The translations under genes were made by a program, and so were the position numbers. Positions 7,612-17,000 of a stretch of DNA of 35,351 nucleotides are shown here, piece by piece (position 1 is the stretch's first letter; the number at the start of each line of letters is the position of its first letter). The notes beneath the pieces are model-generated. The model was not told the DNA's origin. It did no database searches and was given only the letters and a program-made list of their open reading frames with translations. This DNA comes from Gemmatimonadaceae bacterium (GTDB taxonomy: Bacteria; Gemmatimonadota; Gemmatimonadetes; Gemmatimonadales; Gemmatimonadaceae), in contig JACCWE010000158.1 in the NCBI GenBank assembly GCA_013697785.1, positions 1-35,351 of the forward strand, read 5' to 3'.

Positions 7612-8855
7612 CAGTCGGACCTCAGCGCGAGAATGGGGTCCAGGCGAGACGCCCGGCTGGCGGGATAGATCCCCGCGATGATTCCGACACCGGCGCCCAG
7701 GAACACCGACACAACGATCGACCACAGCGCCACGCTCGACGGCAATGGCGTCACCGATTTGATCAAGGCGGAGAGTCCGAAGCCCAGCGCGATACCCAGG
7801 ATCGCGCCGAAGATGCTGAGCGTTGCGGACTCCACCAGAAACTGCCACATGATGTCGCGCCGCCGTGCGCCGAGCGCTTTGCGAATGCCTATCTCGCGCG
7901 TGCGATCGGCGACCGCGACGAGCATGATGTTCATGATGACGATGGCGCCCACGACGAGCCCGATGGCCGGAAGCACGATGCCGCCGATGACGAGCACCTG
8001 CTTGATTCCCTGCCAGAAGCCCAGGGCGGACTCCGAGGTCTCGAACATGAAGTTGTCGGGGTCGGCGGGCCGGAGGTGATGACGTCGGCGCATGACTTCG
8101 CGCGCCGCCTCCTCCGAATCCTGCAGATTGCCCACGTCCGAACCCTGCACGAGCACGCCGTCGATTCCCATTCGGGCGTGCGTCACGCGGCGCATGTCCG
8201 AGTGAAAGGGACCGATCGCCTGACGGTCGAGCGAGATGCCGAAGGTGCTCCCCTGCTTCTTCAACACTCCGATCACTCGGAAGGGTAGCCCCTCGAGCCG
8301 AATCTCCTTGCCCAGCGGATCGATATTGGGGAAGTAGGTCTCGGCCGTCTCGCTGCCGAGCACGACGACGGGCTGGCCGATCTGCTCTTCCTGCTCCGTG
8401 AAGACGCGTCCGCGCTCGACCTCGAGATTCTTGATCAGGAAGTATTCGGCCGACACCGCTGCGACCATCGCCTGCGGTCCGCTATTCCGGTATTGCGATG
8501 CCGGCGTCGCGTAGCGCATGTCCTGCATGGCCCAGTGCGCGCCCGTCGGCAGCGCCTCTCGAATCGCGTCTGCATCTTCGGACGTAATCACCGGACGCCG
8601 CTGCCATTCGCGCCACGTCGCCTCCGTCACGTTCCCGTTCTGAAAGTTCGGGAAGCGACGCAGCGTAAAGGTGTTCACGCCGAGAAATTTCGCGGCGAAG
8701 TCTTCCTCGACGTATTTCGACATGCCGTTGACGATCGAAACAACGGCGATGAGGAACATCACACCGATCGTCACACCGAGCAGCGTGAAAAAGCTCTTGA
8801 GCTTTTGCACGCGAATCTGCGTGAGCGCGAGTCGGATGGCGTCGATGAGCGACAT
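7611..8855 (-). CDS. MacB/FtsX-type ABC transporter permease (first subunit)
   Basis: A 414-residue permease homologous to the next gene: N-terminal helix (about 20-44), periplasmic MacB_PCD domain, three C-terminal helices with TREIGIRKALGARR, and the ending YPASRASRLDPILALRSD. MacB of enteric bacteria fuses one permease to its ATPase; here the ATPase is separate and there are two permeases, so the complex is likely heterodimeric. The gene starts 5 bases after the ATPase stop without an obvious Shine-Dalgarno. The two permeases share the same architecture but differ in the periplasmic domain, consistent with an old duplication. MacAB-TolC-like pumps export macrolides, lipopeptides, siderophores or protoporphyrin in other bacteria; nothing here fixes the cargo. 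Confidence 0.9.
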   Translation of the reverse strand: MSLIDAIRLALTQIRVQKLKSFFTLLGVTIGVMFLIAVVSIVNGMSKYVEEDFAAKFLGVNTFTLRRFPNFQNGNVTEATWREWQRRPVITSEDADAIREALPTGAHWAMQDMRYATPASQYRNSGPQAMVAAVSAEYFLIKNLEVERGRVFTEQEEQIGQPVVVLGSETAETYFPNIDPLGKEIRLEGLPFRVIGVLKKQGSTFGISLDRQAIGPFHSDMRRVTHARMGIDGVLVQGSDVGNLQDSEEAAREVMRRRHHLRPADPDNFMFETSESALGFWQGIKQVLVIGGIVLPAIGLVVGAIVIMNIMLVAVADRTREIGIRKALGARRRDIMWQFLVESATLSIFGAILGIALGFGLSALIKSVTPLPSSVALWSIVVSVFLGAGVGIIAGIYPASRASRLDPILALRSD

Positions 8856-8860
8856 GGTCG

Positions 8861-9661
8861 CTAGACCCGGGCGTTGAGCGTCGCGAGAAACGTCTCGCGC
8901 GTCTCGTCGGACGAGATGCGGCCGTCGCGCAGCACCACTACTCGGCGCGCATGCGCTGCGATGTCGGGCTCGTGCGTCACCATGATCACCGTTTGCCCCG
9001 ACGACGCGAGCCCCTCGAACACCCGCATGATCTCTTCCGACGTCGTCGAATCGAGATTACCGGTCGGCTCATCGGCGAGCAGAATCGCCGGCCGATTGAC
9101 GAGCGCCCGCGCGATGGCAACGCGCTGCCGCTGTCCGCCGGAAAGCTCGTTCGGACGGTGGTCTCTGCGATCGCCGAGCTGCACGCGCTCGAGCGCCTCT
9201 TTCGCACGCGCCTTGCGCTCCGCTGCACTCACACCGGCGTAAACGAGCGGCAGCTCCACATTCTGCTGCGCGGTTGCGCGCGGAAGAAGGTTGAACGTTT
9301 GAAAGACGAACCCAATCTCGCGATTGCGCACGCGCGCGAGCTCATCGTCTGCCATGCGTGAGACGAGCTCGCCATTGAGCCAGTACTCTCCAGCCGAAGG
9401 CGTATCGAGGCAGCCGATGAGATTCATGAGCGTCGATTTTCCCGAGCCCGACGGCCCCATGATGGCGACATACTCGTTGCGCCGAACCGCGATCTCGACG
9501 CCACGCAGTGCGTGCACGACCTCGCCGCCCATGTCGTAGTCGCGCGTGATCCCGCGCGTGACTATCACCCAATCCGCCGACGGCGCTGCGCCCGGAGCGC
9601 CCGTGACGACCTGGCGCTCCGCTGTCGTGCTCATTGCAATCTGCTGCTCGATCAGGCTCAC
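8861..9661 (-). CDS. ABC transporter ATPase of the MacB/LolD family
   Basis: A 266-residue ATP-binding subunit. Walker [10 protein letters not shown] at 69-77, Q-loop Gln121 ([10 protein letters not shown]), signature LSGGQ at 173-177, Walker B ILLADEP at 193-199 and the H-loop His in VTHEPD are all intact; the segment after Walker A ([20 protein letters not shown]) is typical of MacB/LolD ATPases. The start is the GTG at 9661 because it overlaps the adaptor stop in a GTGA arrangement; an internal ATG at 9634 is possible. The N-terminal ~30 residues before the fold are a variable tail. It powers the two downstream permeases by mechanotransmission rather than by moving substrate through the membrane. 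Confidence 0.93.
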   Translation of the reverse strand: MSLIEQQIAMSTTAERQVVTGAPGAAPSADWVIVTRGITRDYDMGGEVVHALRGVEIAVRRNEYVAIMGPSGSGKSTLMNLIGCLDTPSAGEYWLNGELVSRMADDELARVRNREIGFVFQTFNLLPRATAQQNVELPLVYAGVSAAERKARAKEALERVQLGDRRDHRPNELSGGQRQRVAIARALVNRPAILLADEPTGNLDSTTSEEIMRVFEGLASSGQTVIMVTHEPDIAAHARRVVVLRDGRISSDETRETFLATLNARV

Positions 9662-10941
9662 GCCTTCGCCTCCTTCTTCTTGTCGTCCTTCTTCACTTCC
9701 TTCACGGCCGTGCTGTCGTGCAGCGTGCGGATCGCCTGGTAGCTGCCGGCGACCACCGTCTCACCCTCCTGCAGACCGCTCAGCACCTCGAAGTATTCCT
9801 CGCCGGGGATGCCGACCTTCACGGGACGGAACGTGACCTTGCTGTTCTTCCCGACGACGAAGACGCCTTCGACATCCTTCTGCGAAATGTCCTTCGTCGC
9901 CTTCTTGCCGAGCACTATGGCGGCCGAGTCGCGATTCTCGTTCGCTTCGTGCTCGCGAACGGTGAGCGCGATGATCGGAATGCTCAACACCGCCTTGCGA
10001 GAATCCCAGACGATCTTCGCCGTTGCCGAGAAGTCGGGACGCGTGTCGATCGGCGGGTTGAGCAGCTGCACGCGCACTTCGTAGTCCACCGCCTGATCGG
10101 AGCTGGCTGTCGGCGTCGTTCCCGCGCTCACGGAGCTGTGCGCGATCTCCGTCACCTTCCCGCGAAACGTCGTATCCGGGAATGCATCGATCAACACCTG
10201 GGCGGTGTCACCAACGTGCAGTCTCGCCACATCCGTCTCGTCGACCTTCACCTTCGTCTCGAGCACCGTCATGTCGCTGATCGTGAGCAGGAGCGCCTGG
10301 TCCTTGCTGAACGTGCCGGGCACGGCCGTCTCACCCTGCTGCACGTTCAGTCGCGTGACGCGCCCGTTCATCGGCGCCTGAATCGTCGTCTTCGCGAGCT
10401 GCGAATTCGAATTCCGGAGCGCGGCATTGTTCTGGTCGACCTGATGCTGCGCCGCCTGGAAGAGCGCGGTGTTCACTTCGACCGTTGTCTTGAGCTTCTC
10501 GACCTCTTCGGCGGAGATCAGCGCCGCATTCGTCTTCACGATTTCGGAGGAGCGGCGGTACGAGTTCGCCGACTGGTCCAGGTTCGCCTTTGCGCGCGCG
10601 AGATCGGCCCGTGCCGACGCGACGGCCGCGGCCTCCCGCTGCACGTCGGCCTGATACGTCGACGGATCGATCTGCAGAAGGAACTGCCCCTTGGTCACCA
10701 TGTCGCCCTCCTTCACGGAGAGCTTGACGATGCGCCCGCTCACGTCGGAGGCGACGTCGACCTTCGTGTGCGGCTGCACCTGTCCGCTCGCGGTGACGTA
10801 GGCGGTGAGATCCCGCTTCTGCACCTTCTCGAGGCGAACTTCGACCGCCTTGTCACCGCGCTTGAAGGCCGCGAGCGTAATCACACCGGCCACTATCGCG
10901 ACCACGGCCACCGCAGTGATCACCTTTCCACGTCGAGTCAT
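9658..10941 (-). CDS. macA: periplasmic adaptor (MacA/HlyD-type membrane fusion protein)
   Basis: A 427-residue membrane fusion protein. An N-terminal membrane anchor (about residues 6-25), a lipoyl half ([22 protein letters not shown], about 61-82), a long coiled-coil hairpin (about 100-190), the second lipoyl half ([21 protein letters not shown]) and beta-barrel plus membrane-proximal domains follow in the usual order. The C-terminus is a lysine-rich tail ([11 protein letters not shown]). It bridges the inner-membrane permeases to the TolC channel. GGAG lies 7 bases before the ATG, only 12 bases after the tolC-like stop; the end overlaps the ATPase start by 4 bases. The macA symbol denotes family only. 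Confidence 0.88.
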   Translation of the reverse strand: MTRRGKVITAVAVVAIVAGVITLAAFKRGDKAVEVRLEKVQKRDLTAYVTASGQVQPHTKVDVASDVSGRIVKLSVKEGDMVTKGQFLLQIDPSTYQADVQREAAAVASARADLARAKANLDQSANSYRRSSEIVKTNAALISAEEVEKLKTTVEVNTALFQAAQHQVDQNNAALRNSNSQLAKTTIQAPMNGRVTRLNVQQGETAVPGTFSKDQALLLTISDMTVLETKVKVDETDVARLHVGDTAQVLIDAFPDTTFRGKVTEIAHSSVSAGTTPTASSDQAVDYEVRVQLLNPPIDTRPDFSATAKIVWDSRKAVLSIPIIALTVREHEANENRDSAAIVLGKKATKDISQKDVEGVFVVGKNSKVTFRPVKVGIPGEEYFEVLSGLQEGETVVAGSYQAIRTLHDSTAVKEVKKDDKKKEAKA

Positions 10942-10953
10942 GTGTTGCTCCGA

Positions 10954-12474
10954 TTAGCGCAAAGGACGGCCGACCGCCGCTTCGAGAGCGGCGAAGGCCT
11001 TATGGAAATCATACACGGCGTTGATGCGATCGCTCTCCGCCTGCTCGAATTGCGACCGTGCGTCGCTCACGTCGAGAAATGGTGCCAGCCCAACGCGGTA
11101 CCGCTCTTCCGCCAGTCGTAGCGCCTCGCGCGCCTGAACAGCTGTACGCTCCTGCAATGCCACCTGCTGCGCCTGTGCCTGCAGGGTGAGGTAGCCGCTC
11201 GTTACGGTCGCGGTGGTCTTCAGCTCCTGCGCGCGAATCACGTACAGCGCATCGTTGCGCGCGGCGCTCGCTTCTTCCACGCGCTGCTCGCGCTGGAAGT
11301 TGTCGAAGATGGGCAGCGAGAGCGTCGCGGTGAGCTGGAACGGCTGCTTCGTGAAGCCGAACGGGAAGGCGCTGTTCGAGGTCCGAATCGCCGCGGCCTG
11401 AGCCGCCGGCAGCGTTCCATCCGCATTCAGCGAGCCGCACTGCGCCGACTGGCTCGCCAGCCCCGCACCGACGCGAATCGAGTCCTGCACCAGGCAGCTC
11501 CGGACACCGGCCGCCGCCTGGTTCACGAGGAAACCCGAGTTGGTGTACCGATTGGTGTAGCCGCCGAGGCCTGTCGAGACCTGCAGCGTGGGGAGATAGG
11601 TCCCCTTGGCGGCCCTGATGCCCAGCTTCGCCGACTCGTCGCGCGTGCGCGCGGCCTCGAGCGCGGGATTGTCCGCGCGTGCGAGCGCGAGCACTGAATC
11701 GACCGTGAACGACGGCGCTTTTACCTCGTACGTAGTCGTGAGCCGTGAGTTCTGCGGCTGCTGCACGCCCATGTGCTGGAAGAGCGTCAGCCGGTCGATC
11801 GCGACCTGATTCTTCGCCTTGATCGCGGCGACCTCCTGCGTCCCCAGATTCACCTCGGCCTTGGACACATCCAGCGAGATCCCCGAGCCCACCGCCAGCT
11901 TGGCCTTGGCGAGCTGGAGCGCGGTCTGCGCGTTGGCGATCAGCGAGTCCTCGAGCTGCGCCTTCGCCTGGTCGCCGAGCACGGTGAAATAGTCCTGCGC
12001 GATCTGCGAGCGCGTCACCGACACGGAGTTCGAGACGTCGGCGTCGGCCGCCCGCACGTTCGCCTGCTCGATCTTCGGATTGAGGAAGGTGCTCGTGCCG
12101 ACGTTGTAGGTCAGCCCGATGAAATACGAGGACTGCACGGAGTTCGACCCGTTGCCCTGCGCGAAGCCGCTTAGAAGCGTGCTGCCCTGCGCGAGGTAGA
12201 GCCCCTGGAGCTGGGCGTCGGCCCGGGGAAGCAGGGCGCCGTAGGCCGAGCGGCGCTTCGCGACCGCGGTGCGCCGCTCCTCGACGATCCGCAGGTGATC
12301 GGGGTTGTTCTTCTGTGCGATCGACATCGCCTGTGCGAGCGAGAGCTCGGGGCCACCGGTGGTATCCACCACCTGTGCGCGGACGGTATCCGCCTGCTGG
12401 GCTTTGGCGTTCGAAAAGGGCAGTAATACAGCCACGACGCCGATGGCGGCCGTGACGGCTGGCGAGCAGCGCAT
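10954..12474 (-). CDS. tolC: TolC-family outer membrane efflux protein
   Basis: A 506-residue outer membrane factor. A signal peptide (residues 1-25, ending SNAKAQQ) precedes a TolC fold with two OEP repeats, seen as long amphipathic helices rich in Ala/Gln/Glu (for example RSQIAQDYFTVLGDQAKAQLEDSL near 160-185 and the matching VALQERTAVQAREALRLAEERYRVG near 440-465). A Gly/Asn-rich strand region lies between them, and a Cys-containing insert (VRSCLVQDS and SAQCGSL) sits near residues 325-350. It is the first gene of the efflux operon; AGGAAAGGA just upstream of the ATG is a good ribosome site. It forms the trimeric exit duct for the adaptor and ABC subunits downstream. Confidence 0.9.
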   Translation of the reverse strand: MRCSPAVTAAIGVVAVLLPFSNAKAQQADTVRAQVVDTTGGPELSLAQAMSIAQKNNPDHLRIVEERRTAVAKRRSAYGALLPRADAQLQGLYLAQGSTLLSGFAQGNGSNSVQSSYFIGLTYNVGTSTFLNPKIEQANVRAADADVSNSVSVTRSQIAQDYFTVLGDQAKAQLEDSLIANAQTALQLAKAKLAVGSGISLDVSKAEVNLGTQEVAAIKAKNQVAIDRLTLFQHMGVQQPQNSRLTTTYEVKAPSFTVDSVLALARADNPALEAARTRDESAKLGIRAAKGTYLPTLQVSTGLGGYTNRYTNSGFLVNQAAAGVRSCLVQDSIRVGAGLASQSAQCGSLNADGTLPAAQAAAIRTSNSAFPFGFTKQPFQLTATLSLPIFDNFQREQRVEEASAARNDALYVIRAQELKTTATVTSGYLTLQAQAQQVALQERTAVQAREALRLAEERYRVGLAPFLDVSDARSQFEQAESDRINAVYDFHKAFAALEAAVGRPLR

Positions 12475-12550
12475 TGTTTCCTTTCCTCGTGATCGAAGTC
12501 ACGCCCAATACGGCGACGATCGCTACGAGGTTTCAGGAGCGACTAATGTG

Positions 12551-12575
12551 GCGTTACGGGCGCTGCGCCTAACGC
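12551..12575 (-). terminator. strong hairpin after the 12595-13290 gene, upstream of tolC
   Basis: GCGTTA at 12551-12556 and TAACGC at 12570-12575 pair perfectly, enclosing a second pairing GGCGC/GCGCC around a single base, with a two-base bulge: eleven base pairs in 25 bases. It begins 19 bases after the upstream stop on the minus strand. No U-run follows. It probably ends or stabilises the upstream transcript. The rest of this 120-base gap also holds a five-base dyad (12488-12503) next to the tolC ribosome site. Confidence 0.5.
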
Positions 12576-12594
12576 AGAGTGACCCTTTTCGAAG

Positions 12595-13290
12595 CTAGCG
12601 CGGCAGCTCGTCGCGAGTGGCCGTAATCCCTCCACCGTCCAGCTGCACCTTCAAAATTCGCCCCTGTGCGTCCGCCCAGACCTGCCGGGTCGCGCCCGTG
12701 GGCTCCTGAATGGTGTAGCGGCGCGCTTCGACGCTCGACGTCCCGACCCGCACCTGCTCGTTGGCGCCAGCCTGGATGCGCATGGTTTCCTGCGTATTCC
12801 GGCGCGGGATCACTACGGGGATCGTCGCCGAACCGCCGCGGGCGCGCTGCACCATGAAGTAGTACTGGTGGAAGATATCGTCGTCGAGAATGAGCGCACC
12901 ATCCGACACGATGTACTCCTTCGACGACTCGCCCTTCGCGTTCTTGAGCTGCGCGCTGAAGCGCCCGCCGCCGATCCGCCCGCGCAGCCGCTCGACATCC
13001 GTGCCGGTACGCACCTCCACCTGATAGGCGAGCGGCGAGAACGACGTGTCGGTGCGAAGCGCCGGCGCCAGATGCTCGGTGTCGAAGGTCACCGTCGCGT
13101 TGGCGACGACGACATCTCCTCCGGCCCCCTTGGTGCGGCGGATGGTGAACGATTCCTGCCCAATGCGGTCCGCCGGCTTGGTTCCCCCACGAGTGATCGT
13201 GAAGGAGCCTTCGTCGACCGTGGTGACCTGGGCGACGGCAACGCTCGACAGAGCGAGCGAGAGCGCGATGGCATAGCTGAGAGTGCGCAT
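12595..13290 (-). CDS. exported protein of unknown function (beta-rich)
   Basis: A 231-residue protein not assigned to a named family. It has a clear signal peptide (MRTLSYAIALSLALSSVAVAQ, residues 1-21), then a beta-rich body without membrane segments, cysteines or obvious catalytic motifs; the style (a paired FTITRGG/FTIRRTKG motif, TDTSFSPLAYQVEV, and a C-terminal stretch with VWADAQGRILKVQLDGG) recalls DUF3108/DUF6134-like periplasmic proteins that bind or process a lipid or sugar thioester product, but this is only a likeness. Two starts compete: ATG 13290 gives the clean signal peptide and has CATATT 6 bases upstream; ATG 13329 would overlap the creatininase-like stop as ATGA and add 13 residues. 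The first is preferred for the leader. Confidence 0.75.
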   Translation of the reverse strand: MRTLSYAIALSLALSSVAVAQVTTVDEGSFTITRGGTKPADRIGQESFTIRRTKGAGGDVVVANATVTFDTEHLAPALRTDTSFSPLAYQVEVRTGTDVERLRGRIGGGRFSAQLKNAKGESSKEYIVSDGALILDDDIFHQYYFMVQRARGGSATIPVVIPRRNTQETMRIQAGANEQVRVGTSSVEARRYTIQEPTGATRQVWADAQGRILKVQLDGGGITATRDELPR

Positions 13291-13325
13291 GTCGGGAATA
13301 TGATACCCGCGGCGCAAAGGAGTGT

Positions 13326-14078
13326 TCATTCGTCCAGCGCGGGGGTGAGGAAGATCCGATCGCTGACACGCTGCCGTATCCGCTCGTACATCGCGCGACC
13401 CTTTTCAGCAGTGGCGAGCGACGGGCGGCCAATCGACCCCGCGCTCTCCTTCGGGACGCGTAAATATCCGCGCCGGTAACGACGCAGCTGTTCGCGGCTC
13501 ATCATGTAGTCCACCGCCCACTCCATGCGCACCATCTCCGGCTGCAGATACAACATGAGCGACGTGTCGGCCTCGTCGCCGTGCATGTGCTCGGGCTGCC
13601 CCTCGAGCAGGTCATCGAGCCGGATGGCGTAGAGATCGACGACGCGCACGCGCGCCTCGCGTGTGACCACGGTCGACAGCGCGTCCTGATGCGGATCGTG
13701 GTCGTGCGCCGTGATCAGGATAAATTCCCGGAAGCCGCACCCCTCCCAGCTCGCGAGGAGATCGTTGAGCAGCCGGTGCAGCGTCTTCCGCCGCATCGAC
13801 GAATTGCCGACGGCCTCGCGCGCCGACTCGACATTGACGCCATATTCGATCGTGGGCGCGCGCAGCACGCCGTACGTCGCCGAGAGATCGTCGGAGAGCT
13901 TCTCGGCGATGATGGTGGCGCAGCCGAGGGGGAGATGAGGGCCGTGCTGCTCGCAGGTGCCGACGGGGATGATGAGGCGCGGATCGCGCGCGAGAATCTC
14001 GGCCACTGCGCCGGGAGCGGTGTATTTGAGCAGCCTCGCTTCGGTTGCGGGCACATGTAATGGAGGGGGAGCCGTCAT
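13326..14078 (-). CDS. creatininase-family protein with altered metal site
   Basis: A 250-residue creatininase-family protein (amide hydrolases including creatininase, FAPy deformylase and mycofactocin peptidase MftE). The fold motif PVGTCEQHGPHLPLG at 39-52 supplies Glu43 and His45. The usual next ligand, Asp in LGTD, is replaced: the sequence reads LGCAT, so Asp becomes Ala. The usual NGHGGN motif appears as TAHDHDPH (His125 region), and the HAGE motif as EHMHGDEADTSLML (His165-Glu169 area). The metal set is therefore re-wired or the enzyme uses other ligands. The ATG at 14078 is chosen because the fold starts right after it. It is divergent from the kinase gene and overlaps the possible upstream start of the following exported protein. 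Substrate unknown. Confidence 0.8.
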   Translation of the reverse strand: MTAPPPLHVPATEARLLKYTAPGAVAEILARDPRLIIPVGTCEQHGPHLPLGCATIIAEKLSDDLSATYGVLRAPTIEYGVNVESAREAVGNSSMRRKTLHRLLNDLLASWEGCGFREFILITAHDHDPHQDALSTVVTREARVRVVDLYAIRLDDLLEGQPEHMHGDEADTSLMLYLQPEMVRMEWAVDYMMSREQLRRYRRGYLRVPKESAGSIGRPSLATAEKGRAMYERIRQRVSDRIFLTPALDE

Positions 14079-14094
14079 CTCGAACCAGAATGAA

Positions 14095-17000
14095 GTGGAC
14101 GTGACGCCGCGAGCGGCGTTGGGCACCGGTGTCACGACACGTCTCTGGACGCTCGTCGCGGGCGTGGCGCTGGTGGCAGGGGGCTGGTGGCTGCGCACCC
14201 CGAGCGTAGGCTACCTCGCTTTCACGGTCGCCGCCACGGTCGCGATGCTATCGATCGCAATCGTGATGCCTCGGGGCTCGAAGCGATGGGCGATCACGGC
14301 CTCGCTGGCGCTGGCCGCGTTTGCGGTGCTGGCAGCCACGTCGCAGCGAGATCTGACGCGGATCGACGCGAACTGGCCTGCCTACCGTGCGCTCGTCGTG
14401 AGGCGCGGCGGCGCCGAGCTGCGGCGCGAGGTTGCGCGCTCGCTCACGGATCTCGAGGCGAAGGCGACGCGCGCCCTCGACGCGCCGGCAAATCCCGTGG
14501 ATGCGTTCGCGTCCTTCGATCGGCTGACATCGGGCGCGCCCGAGCAGGGGATCGTGCTCTACGATCGCGGTGCGCCCTTCGCCTGGGGTGGGCGCCTCCC
14601 GGTGCCCGTCGACCCCATCACCGAACCGGTGGGTGCGATGCACACGCCGTTCTATACCGTGCTCTACGCTGTGATGTCGCGCGGAAGCCGTCGCGCGATT
14701 GCGACTGCGGTCGCGTACGCGGAGCCGCCCGGCGACCAGCTCGTTCCCGCGATCGGGAATCGCGTGGCGAAAGAGCAGGGGCTGCACGCCTTCGATGTGT
14801 TCGCGAGTGCAGCTACGGTCAACGGCAACGCGAGCACTGGCTCGGCCAGCTCCGATCTCTTCACGGTGTTGGCGCCGAATCAGCGCGACACGCTGCTCGT
14901 CGCTCGCGCGGTGGCGCCCGGCGAAGAGGAGGCGCGGCTGAGCGCACTCGTGCGCGTGAGGTTGTCGGGCGCGCTGCTCCTCGCGCTCGCCTTCGCGTGC
15001 TTTCTCGTCGCTTCGTGGCGGCGACAGCGCTCGCTCCACGGGCGACTCTTCCCGCTCGCCGTCGCGCTCGTGCTGCTCGCGCTCGTCCCGCTCAACGCCT
15101 TCTCGGGGAGCGGCGTCCTCTTCGATCCGACGGTCTACTATTCCGAGGTCGGCGGGCCATTCACCGCATCCGTCGGCGCACTCGGTGCGAGCGCCATGCT
15201 CGTGCTGCTCGCGCTCCTGCTGTTGCTTCGACACGGACTACGCTTTCGCCATCGTTGGCTCGCGATTCCGCTAGCTCTCGCCATTCTCGCCGCCTCACCA
15301 ACGCTGCTCCGCAATCTCGGCGGCGGAGTCTCTCCTCCGCTCAGCGGCGTCGCGGTGGAGCTATGGCTCGGCTGGGAGATCGCGCTCTTTCTGGTCGCGG
15401 CGTCGCTCTTCGTCGGCGTCGCCGCCGTCGGAAGCGCGGGGCTCGGCGCGCGCCGCGGACTTCCGCCGTGGGTGGCGCCCGTGCTCGCGACGATCGTAGC
15501 AGCGATAGCGCCGCTGGTGCTTCACGCACCGGGAACGTGGCCGACCTGGTATCGCGCGCTCTGGATGAGCGTGATCGCGACGCTCGCGCTCACTCGCTCG
15601 CACAGGCGAGTGGTGCTCGTCGCGGGAGCGGTTGCTGCGCTCGTCGCGACGACGCTGACGTGGGGCGCCGGCGTGCGCGGCCGCGCGACGCTCGCCGACC
15701 GCGATGTCGGCGGGCTCGCGATCGTGGATCCCGACATCGTGAGCGTGCTCCAGCGCCTCGGCGGTGACCTTCGCGCGGCGCCGCCCGCTCGCTCGGAGTC
15801 CGAGCTTGCGAAGCGCTACATGCGCTCCGATCTCGTCGGGAGCGGTTACCCGGTCGACCTCATGGCCTGGGCGCCCGAGGGGCTGCCGACCGCCGAGGTG
15901 ACGCTCGATCAGCTGGCGCCTCCGGTGCGCGATGTAGGCGAGATCGCGGCGGATGCGCGTGCGACCGGCACCACGCAGCTGCAATCGGTGCTGGGCGTTC
16001 CGGGCACCTTCGTCGTGCTCGCCGTGCCGCATCCCGACAGCTCGGTGACGACGGTCGTCGTCGCGCCGCGCACGCGACTGATAGCTACCGATCCGTTCGC
16101 GCCGCTGCTCGGCCTCGAGGATCGCGAGACGGGCGAGCCGCCATACAGCGTCGTGCTCGTCGAGGAGCGGGCGGGCGACAGCCTGCCGACGGTCGGCACG
16201 CGCTGGTATCGCGATGCGAACGAGATGCACGGCGACCACGTCGTGCGCACATCGCGCGGCGAGATGCGGGCGCACATCGAGATCGAGCTGCGCTCGCTCG
16301 GGATTTTGCTGCAGCGTGGCGCGCTCGCAGTGCTGCTCGATCTCGTGCTGCTCTTCGCGCTGTGGATGATCGCGGCGCTGCCGGACGGTCGCGTCCTCAG
16401 GCGGCTGCGCGTGCAGCTGCGCCGGTGGGGAACGAGCTACCGTTCGCGGCTGACCGTGGTGCTCTTCGCGTTTTTCGTGATTCCCGCGCTCGTCTTCGCC
16501 CTCTGGAGCTACGAGCGGCTCCGCACGGAGGACCGGCAGTCGCGCGATCTCGTTCTGCGCGAGGCGCTGCGCGGGATCTCGACCGATGAGGAGGCGCGTC
16601 GCGGCGCGTCGCTGGTCGGGCACACGGACATTCCGCTCCTGCTGTATCGGAACGGGGAGCTCGGCGGCGCGAGCCAGCCTCTGTTTGATGCGCTCGCGCC
16701 GATGGGCGCATTTCTCCCGCCCTCCGCATACACGAGCCTGAGCGCGGGACGCGAGGTATACGCGAGCCTGATGAAGGACGTGAACTCGGCACCCGCGCTC
16801 TTCGGCTTCCGCGTCGCGACGAGTGCGAGTGGACAGAGCTACGTGATCGGTGCGCCAGCGCGCGGCACCGAGGCAACGCTCGACCAGCGGAGACGCGATC
16901 TCGCGGTGCTGGTGGCGTGCGCGACGGTCCTCGGCGCGCTCGCCGCGCTCGCGCTGAGCCGCCTCGCGTCGCGCTCCCTCGCTGAGCCGATCGGCGCGCT

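Noticed and set aside
7612-7848. N-terminal extension of the second permease
   Set aside because: The extension runs through the first permease in a shadow frame; TGATG at 7613-7609 and the MacB-type N-terminus fix the start at 7611.
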